Notes under the pieces: model-generated
Databases searched by the model: none
What the model saw: only the letters and a program-made list of their open reading frames with translations
What the model was told of the DNA's origin: nothing
From: Paulinella micropora
Taxonomy: Eukaryota > Cercozoa > Imbricatea > Euglyphida > Paulinellidae
Length of the DNA: 64,000 nt
Assembly: GCA_019918135.1 (NCBI GenBank)
Contig: WBZZ01000897.1
Span: 587,501 to 651,500 of the forward strand
Direction: 5' to 3'
Shown: one piece after another, positions 57,351 to 64,000 of the stretch
Layout: the number at the start of each line of letters is the position of its first letter
Numbering within the stretch: the stretch's first letter is position 1
Position numbers and translations under genes: made by a program

Positions 57351-57532
57351 TATTTATGAGCATCGCTTTCATTCGCTACGCTCATTTTCGCTTGCTCATA
57401 AACATCGTGAAAGACAAAAAAAGAAAAAAATTAATAGATTAAATAATTTTTTTCTTGTATAATAAAAAAGGAAAACGACGTTTGAGAATAAACGAGAAAT
57501 CTGTCGAAGACAGATAGAAGTGAAATTCTCAA
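57348..57532 (+). repeat. Three-hairpin intergenic cassette, copy 4
   Basis: Starts at the capsid TGA and ends before ATG 57533. Stem 1 here is TTTATGAGC/GCTCATAAA, with both arms changed compared with copy 2. Stem 3 TTTGAGAAT/ATTCTCAAA is as in copy 1 and contains an inner TCTGTC-GAA-GACAGA. Confidence 0.85.
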
Positions 57533-58773
57533 ATGTCCCACCAGAGAAACGTAATCGCAGAAAATCGGACGGAGAATTTATAAATGTCAAAGTTGGATAT
57601 GATGGTGATATTGAAACAAATCATGCAAAAACCGCTTTTGGTGAAGCAGTAGTAGGTCAATTAACACCAGTTTTACAAGAAATCTTTCCATATACCATTA
57701 ATACTAGGATATGGACAAAAACAGAAACAAAATCATTTGTGTCATTTTTGAATAATATGGCTGAATTACGAACTCAAGCGGATGCCACGGCAGATGCTAG
57801 ACTGGTAAGTAAAAGGAGAATAAAATATAGAACTGAAACAGGTGTCCTCGCCCGCTTTACTGCTACATGGATAACGGATGATACAAAAGATTACTATTCA
57901 TATATTGGAATAGGAAATGAACTCATAGATGGATTTTATTTCTACAAAAATAGAACAGGAATGAATATTGCGCATTGTAAAGGAGGTGTCGTAGATTATA
58001 TTGACCAAGCAGACTGGGATAACCCGTGCGATGGAACTTCGGCTATGCCCGAAGTAGTTTGGAGCACAGGAAATGTATTTCAAATTCATTCGAATATTTA
58101 GGTTTTGGTGCTATTAAGTTTTATATTGAAAATCCAATAACGGGGTTATTTCAATTAGTTCATATGATTGACTATGCGAATGCTAATACTGGTGTAAGCC
58201 TGCGAAATACGACATTACCCTTTACAGCAGTAATGAAAAATGATGCAGCGACTGGAATACAAACTCTTAAAACAGCAAGTGCCAGTTTATTCACTGAGGG
58301 ACCAAATACTATTAATACCAGCATTTCAAATTCAATTGAGGGTAGTGAAACTGCTCACACCACAGAAAGACCAATATTGAGTATAAGAAATAAAGCAAAA
58401 TAATGATAGTGGTGGTTCTAACCTAGACAATTATTCATTAGTATATCCATCATTGATAAGTATTAGTAATGAAGACGGAAAAACAAATATAGTCAGAATG
58501 GTGTTGAATGGAACTTTAACTGGAGCAGTGTATGCTGATGTAGATACGAAATATTCAATAGTTGATACTGACACAACAGCGACTGCTATCGCCAACGGAA
58601 CAACAATTTTTAAAATTTATATTAATGCAAGTTCAACTCAACAAATTAATCTAAGAAATTATGATATTTATCTGTCTCCAAGTGATGTATTAACTTTTAC
58701 ACAGAAATCAGTTTCCACTACTAATAATGGTGGAAATGTCAATATTATTGCTAATTTTATAGAAGACCAATAA
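57533..58773 (+). pseudogene. Spike-like virion protein, E3 remnant
   Basis: ATG 57533 (MSHQRNVIAEN) with a one-base deletion near 57567. Further breaks lie near 58088 and 58402. FIEDQ end preserved. Confidence 0.8.
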
Positions 58774-59297
58774 AGCAATAAAAAAAAATAAAACGGAATG
58801 TGATGTATCATCAGAGATATTTTTTACCGCATCTTTGTTATTAAAATAAGGTTGTTGAATTAAATATTCAAGGTATGGTTTATCAATCCTAGCGACATCT
58901 TCAATTTTCATTTTTTTATACTTACCATATTGAAGAAAAATGTCCGCTTCGTGCTGTGCTATCTCTTCACCTTCACAAGTGGCGAACCACATTGTGACGC
59001 TTCGCTCACATTTGCTTTACCGCCTACGGCGGTAGCATCCGCCGTAATTTCAGTGATACCTGTCTCTTTTAAATCAGTCTCCTTAAAAGGTGTGCTTGGT
59101 TCTTCGTCCATTATTTTTTGTAATGTAGCATCCAATAGAATAACTACTTTCACATTGTCATCCCTCGGCTTGTATTGCTCATAGAAAGATACAATGTCCG
59201 GTTTAGTCCATTTAAGTGTAGGCTTTTTTATTTCACTGTCAATGTTCCATTTTTCAATTTCATTCAAGTACTCCTGTTTGGTGTTGAGTTCGCTCAT
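58708..59297 (-). pseudogene. ExoX C-terminal-like protein 1, E3 copy with hairpin insertion
   Basis: Frame from 59297 (MSELNTKQEYLNEIEKWNID) to 58959. The FLQYGKYKKMKIEDVARIDKPYLEYL module lies in the next frame. Between them, three consecutive hairpins (58972-59045) are inserted where E1 has simple sequence, and the frame is lost there. Confidence 0.78.
58972..59045. repeat. Triple hairpin insertion in E3 ExoX-like gene
   Basis: GTGGC-GAACC-type AGTGGCGAACCACA, TGTGACGCTTCGCTCACA and TACCGCCTACGGCGGTA in a row. Absent from E1. Confidence 0.7.
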
Positions 59298-59319
59298 CTT
59301 ATATTATTAATATTAATTT

Positions 59320-59607
59320 TTATAAATATTTTTTTACTTCATTTTTAATGTCTATAAATTTATCAAACCACGGCTGACAGATAACCCATTCCAAATATGG
59401 CTTATCGATAACCGCTACATCTTGAATTTTCTTCCCGCGATATTTACCAAATGAAAAAGTATCATTTGGCTTTGATGAATTACTATCCTCGATTTCCTTT
59501 ATTTGATCTTTAATTACCTTTTGAATATCTTTCAATGTGAAGGTTTCATTTTTTGTTTCAATTGAAAGTTTTTCAAATTTCTCGCATAGTCTGGTGAGGG
59601 TGGTCAT
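59320..59607 (-). CDS. ExoX C-terminal-like small protein 2, E3 copy
   Basis: 95 aa, intact: MTTLTRLCEKFEKLS, FSFGKYRGKKIQDVAVIDKPYLEWVICQPWF, KKYL. The reference that shows the stops in the E1 and E2 copies. Confidence 0.75.
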   Translation of the reverse strand: MTTLTRLCEKFEKLSIETKNETFTLKDIQKVIKDQIKEIEDSNSSKPNDTFSFGKYRGKKIQDVAVIDKPYLEWVICQPWFDKFIDIKNEVKKYL

Positions 59608-59691
59608 TGGTCTATATAGACTGGTAAAAAATTTATAAACAAAAAAATTAATTATTTAATATTTTGCTCTGACTGCCGTCCATCACAAATA

Positions 59692-61995
59692 TCATGAATA
59701 TCCAAACGGTATAGTTTCAATCGCATTATCTACAATTCCAATAACTTGTCTCTTCGTGTATGTAAAACTAAATATCTTTTCTAAGTATTCGCTTGTTATT
59801 TTTTTCTTTTATTTATCTCTTGTAATTTTGTTGTTTTCTACTATAACTACTTTTCCAGACTTCTCAATTCGCTTAGCAATCCGTAATTCTTCATCAGTCT
59901 CCAACAATTCAGCCAGTTCGTTTTTACCATTCTCAAATAATTCAGTGTTCGTAATACCTAGCCCACAACTTATTACACTTAACATATTTGGTAAATTCAA
60001 TGCTTTTTTCGTTTCATAGTTCATACTAAATCCTTTTACTTTCATACTGGCTTTACCATTATCTAATAAGTATCCATAACATTTCGGCCCGCCTCCCACA
60101 AAGGGTTTATTTTCGCTCCTTTTAATTCATCAGTCCAATCTCCCAGTAAATCGCCTGTCTCTACATCTGCCTGATTAATTTCTTTGTTAGTCGTATATAT
60201 TACGCTGTCTGTGTCATGATACAATATCCTATTGCCTAATCTGTCCATCATATTGTAAAGTCTCATTCTCGCATGGCATGTAGTAAATAAAGCAACTATA
60301 ATATTTGTTTTAATCGGGTCGCTCACCGCGTCCTGTTTTAAGTCATAACTGGCTTCTATAAGTTGGTCGTTAATTATGTTAATATTTATATTATCCACTG
60401 ATTTATCGTTCAATAGTTTGTATAAGGTTTCTTTATCCTTTATCATTTTGTTCTGTGTTTTATTTTGTTTTTGTCCAAACTTTGCCCATAAAGAGTTCAA
60501 GCACAACTTAGCAACTGCTCTCCGTCCTTCATTTTTGAATATTTTGCTTTCATCCATCTTTACACCCATTTTTGCTTCCATGCTGCTTATGTAATTTTGC
60601 TTTTCTGCTTCAGTATTACATCCCGCGGGGTATCCGCTGGACTCTTGTTTTACTTTCAAGAATGTCTTTATGTATTCTTTGAATAGGCTACTGCTTTGTT
60701 CTTTCCAGTGCCATACTTCATATACTTTTATTAACTTATACCCTTTGTCTAAGGCCTTGTAAATTTCTGGAGTTGCCCATGTGCCCGTTATTGCTCGTTC
60801 TTTATCTGTGTGCTTACATTCGCCGTGTTGCTCTGTCATTCCGCACTTATCGCATAAGTAATACATCATCTTACCTCTGTCCGCCTTCGGTAAGACTGGG
60901 TGTAGTAAGCCTCTCGGCGGTAGCATCTTAACCTTAGCCACTCCAAAATATTCTCTGTTTATAATTTTTTTTCATATTTTTCTTTCCTCCTCGTTGTTGG
61001 AGGGGGTTTCACCCCCTACCATACCCCCGCTTTTTTCGTTCAGGGTTTGGAAAGGGGCAGAGCCCCTTCCAGGTCTAATAATATATGGTGTCCGCTTGGA
61101 TAAAGGTCGTAATACATCACGGTCGGATAAAGTGAGCATATGTCAATATATTTCGCATACTCATTATCATGTCGTGATTTCCAATATAATTTCAGAGCAT
61201 TCACTCTACCTCCAAACATTGCCTATCGTGGGTTTAGCCCTTCTTGTTCAGTAATTCGTTCGTTTGTATCCTCTGCCAGTCTTTCACTGCTTTTCATCAG
61301 GCTCCATTCGCACTCCCAGATACTTATTATTTTCGCTTGTTCGTTAAGTTGTTTTTCTCTCCTCGTTGTTTCCCTGTATAACTCACCCATTGTCTTATTC
61401 TTCTTCACATTCAAAGCATTGCCGTTCCAACATTTCTGACAGCCATGCCAATGGCATCCGTAAAACTCATAAGCGGTTTTGTTTTTCTCGTCCCATCCAT
61501 CTACATACACACGAGATTGTCCGAGTTGAAACATTTTTTCACCTCCGTTGAATGCATGTTTAATATCGGTTTTGTCTAACCTGCTTCTGTATGCTAACCA
61601 TTTTACGCAAGCCCTAGAAGTCATCCTGTTTGTTTTTCCGCTTTCAATATTGCAATTGAATTCTCTGGTATAAACTTAGCACGATACAGAGCCATAACAC
61701 AACTCGCGATAGTTGTATATTGAAAAGGGTCAATACCAAACTCAGAAACTGATTTCTAAAATCTATACAGCCCTTTTTTAAAATATCAACATCGCTTTGA
61801 CAATACTCTGCTATTTCCTTAGCCATATCAAAGTGGTTATGTGCTTTCACTTGCTCGTCATACCATTCAAGAAATTCTTTTCGTTTATCTCCTCGCATCG
61901 TGTCGTAGCCGTAATGTTTCTTATGTGGTATTACCCCGACATAGTTTTTATTTTTTGCCGTATTGAAGAAGTGTGGGAAGAAACCTTTCTTAAGA
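59692..61995 (-). pseudogene. Family B DNA polymerase, E3 remnant
   Basis: Only the region from the last exonuclease motif onward remains, in four or more frames. CHSDVDILKK-type motif (as QSDVDIL), KLCLNSLWAKF and YHDTDSVIYT are visible. In the Lys-Phe motif WGKF reads WAKF. A GC-rich double hairpin is inserted at about 60994-61073. The N-terminal half is cut at about 61995. Confidence 0.88.
60994..61073. repeat. GC-rich double hairpin inserted in E3 PolB
   Basis: GGAGGGGGTTTCACCCCCTACC, spacer, GGAAAGGGGC-AG-AGCCCCTTCC. Same family as the insertion at 54528-54589. On the minus strand it is open and in frame (GRGSAPFQT...SGGMVGGETPS). Confidence 0.82.
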
Positions 61996-62579
61996 TGAAT
62001 CGCATTTTGAAAACTGGGGTAAGTAGGGATACTTGTTCTTTGCTAGTAATGCTTGCGGGAAAAATTTTATTGTTACACAGACTGAGTCGGTCGAGGCACA
62101 GCCGGGGTCCGTCTGGGCACCGAATCGTACGAACCAGGCACATGTTGGAAGCAGCGAGAACCGCCTTCAGCGTCACTTATTTAACTAGTCTGACACATCC
62201 GAGAGGAGGGTCTCTTTTATTTATAAGGGATGGTTCCAACAACGCGCTTGATTATTTTGAGTCCCTGGTTGATGTGTGTCATAATGGAATTTTAGCAGAA
62301 GGCGATTACCTGATCGTGGATAACGCAAAAATTCACGGTGCAGCGCAAATGGTTGAATTACAGGATATGTTGTTTACGGTGACGGGGGTAAGGTGCGTGC
62401 GCATGCCCGCATATTGGCAGGAACTTATGCCAGCAGAGTTGGTGTTTCAAAATGTTAAGGCATACATGCGAGCACATCGCGGTTTTGGTTCTTTCAGGGA
62501 GAAAATTTTGAAGGGGTTTGCAATCGCTACTAATTTGGAGTTCGTAGCAAGTCAGTATAGGAAGTGTAACCCCGTTTGA
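61996..62579 (+). pseudogene. DDE superfamily transposase fragment
   Basis: Within a frame open from 61797 to 62579, the part after about 62090 reads RDGSNNALDYFESLVDV, YLIVDNAKIHGA, RMPAYWQELMPAELVFQNVKAYMR. This is the IS630/Tc1-like DDE_3 pattern (Asp in VDNAKIHG, and the usual NP-E motif here altered to MPAE). The N-terminal half is missing and the frame runs on from E3 sequence, so it is a remnant, inserted next to or replacing the rest of E3. Confidence 0.75.
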
Positions 62580-62739
62580 AGCAGTTTAATTTAATAAATA
62601 TTTAAGTTTTACTTGAATAAATATTATTGTACAATAACAAAAAATATTAATACAATACAATATTGATATTAATACAGTTGCAGCCTTACAGGGTAAACAA
62701 ATTTCCTTGATTTCAACGTATAGAAAAAGTTATTGCTAT

Positions 62740-62990
62740 TAAAAAAGATAAATTTCTACTTATGAAAAAGTTCAATGTATGAAAAAAGTTAAAGGTATAA
62801 AAAAGGTTAAAGGTATAAAAAAAGTTAAAAAATATAAATATAAAAAAAGTTCAAGCCATAAAAAAGTTTAAAATATAGAAAAAGTTATTGTGGAAAAAAA
62901 AAGATCAAAATGAAAGATCTTTTTTACAGAAAGAAGTTTTTTTAAAGAAAGAACTTTTTAAAAAAATTAAACTTTTAAAAAAAATTAAAT
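62740..62990. repeat. AT-rich short-repeat tract
   Basis: Degenerate units AAAAAAGTTAAAGGTATA and further A/T runs. No gene. Confidence 0.7.
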
Positions 62991-63034
62991 TGTTTACAAG
63001 AGTTCTTGTCTCCACTTGAATGTCTACAGTAATA

Positions 63035-63165
63035 ACTGGTGGTAGCCTTCCGCACACACACCAGACTGGTGGTAGCCTTCCGCACACACACCAGATTTGA
63101 ATATTTGGTGACGGCCTTCCGCACGTACACCTGTTTGTATTTTCGGTGGCAGCCTTCCGCACGCC
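63035..63165 (+). repeat. 31-bp tandem repeat
   Basis: Four units around GGTGGTAGCCTTCCGCACAC, the first two nearly identical (period about 31 bp), the last two diverged with spacers. Confidence 0.85.
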
Positions 63166-63858
63166 CCGATAGTACGTAATAAGTGAGTAAAGGACTGTCT
63201 ACTAGCTAGACCTAACGTTCACGCTACAATGCTCTATAACCTGTTAGACTAACTCAATAATCTGCCGTATACTTGCTGTGTCCTACAGTAGATACTTTAT
63301 TGAGAAAAGGACGCCAGGGGACGGCCCGATTATATACTAGGCCGGACATACGTAATGGTTGTAACGACACACATTACATATGCCGGCACACACTGACTAT
63401 CTGGTTAATTATATTAATATGTCTACCAGTTATAATACTAATATTATCGTTACCCTGTTAAGAGGGTTAGATGATTAACATTAACCGTTAGGCTGCCTTT
63501 TATTGTGTCTGAACTGACACAGTGGTATTTAATATATTAAAGTAGCACATATTTACCTATCTGCGCCTACAAAGTACTGCTGATAGAGTGTTGTAGCTAT
63601 CATAGATTATTGACAACTTTTGCGCAAACCGTGGCACTTTTAATTATATAATACAATACTTGCCACTTGTAGGAATAAGTGGGAAGCGTAAGAGTATTAA
63701 TAGAATGGAAGAGGTATTAATATTGTATAATATCAAGAGATGAAAAAAAAAATGAAGCGTAAAAAGTTGGAAAAAAAAGGAAAAGAAAGAAGAAAACGAA
63801 AAAGCACGAAAGAAAGAAAGAAAGAAAGAAAGGTGGAAAAACTATTAAAAACTTGGAG

Positions 63859-63899
<41 letters not shown>

Positions 63900-64000
63900 A
63901 AGAAAGAGAAGCAGGAAGAGAGCGAAGAAAGATACAAAGGAACGGGGAAACATATTATATTAATAATAGTAGTCTAACAAAATCTCCACCGTGCCTGCAG
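63166..64000. other. Non-coding AT-rich DNA with simple repeats
   Basis: No convincing gene. GAAA/AAAG microsatellite and a poly-A tract of about 38 bases near 63859-63897, typical of intergenic eukaryotic DNA. Confidence 0.6.

Larger units (their letters stand above)
47741..61995. mobile_element. Degraded Polinton element E3 (E1-like, ends missing)
   Basis: Gene order and sequence follow E1 from within the fibre gene to the middle of PolB. Integrase, acidic gene, TIRs and the PolB N-terminus are lost. Most long genes have frameshifts or deletions. E3 lacks the nucleases and the 20-bp palindromes of E1 but carries three copies of the intergenic cassette, two GC-rich hairpin insertions and a 283-bp foldback insertion. 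Confidence 0.9.

Noticed and set aside
63717..63953. 78-aa Phe/Leu-rich ORF at the right end
   Set aside because: Translation of a purine microsatellite and poly-A tract.

Overview
The window is eukaryotic DNA holding three related Maverick/Polinton-type elements (large self-replicating DNA transposons with a virus-like gene set), packed almost end to end and separated by short stretches of host-like DNA and other transposon debris. The gene set is diagnostic: retroviral-type (rve) integrase, family B DNA polymerase with 3'-5' exonuclease motifs, A32-like packaging ATPase, adenain/Ulp1-like cysteine protease, double-jelly-roll-type major capsid protein and minor capsid (penton-type) protein. 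The host cannot be named from the sequence. The AT-rich flanks, a Copia fragment and a DDE-transposase fragment fit a repeat-rich protist, alga or fungus.

Layout. E1 (1-21770) is cut by the window start. By alignment with its right terminus about 61 bp of its left terminal inverted repeat (TIR) is missing. E1 reads integrase(-), small broken ORF(+), acidic protein(-), tail-fibre-like protein with S74 chaperone(+), membrane protein(+), Cys-rich secreted protein(-), conserved 120-aa protein(+), HNH nuclease(+), ATPase(+), basic core-like protein(+), coiled-coil protein(+), protease(+), GIY-YIG(+), penton(+), major capsid(+), spike-like protein(+), GIY-YIG(+), two ExoX-C-like proteins(-), PolB(-), AP2-like membrane protein(-), right TIR. 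Host-like DNA fills 21777-22553. E2 (22560-44235) is complete, in the opposite orientation, with 98-bp AG...CT TIRs and a 6-bp target duplication CCCCTC on both sides. It lacks the three nucleases and has instead a class-3 lipase and two extra genes near its right end. Host-like DNA and a Copia-type RNase H fragment fill 44242-47740. E3 (about 47741-61995) is a decayed E1-like copy without integrase or TIRs. Its right part ends at a fragment of a DDE transposase. 62580-64000 is AT-rich DNA with tandem repeats.

The genes suggest replication by PolB, chromosomal insertion by the integrase, and virion formation by capsid, penton, protease, ATPase, core and fibre proteins. E2 is nearly intact at the protein level, apart from one-base shifts in PolB and the acidic gene and a stop in a small gene. 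E1 has several one-base frameshifts, mostly in A runs, and E3 has many.

The most unusual content is short palindromic DNA. E1 carries eleven copies of a 20-bp palindrome, eight inside genes and always read in the same frame (core L-R-H-V-G-D). Four can be compared with relatives whose sites are empty: the difference is 21 bp in three and 42 bp in one. E1 and E3 also share a roughly 160-205-bp intergenic cassette of three consecutive hairpins, whose stems covary, starting exactly at stop codons and in E3 ending just before the next ATG. E2 and E3 carry other hairpin insertions in and between genes. Together they look like several families of tiny mobile palindromes that parasitise or regulate these elements.
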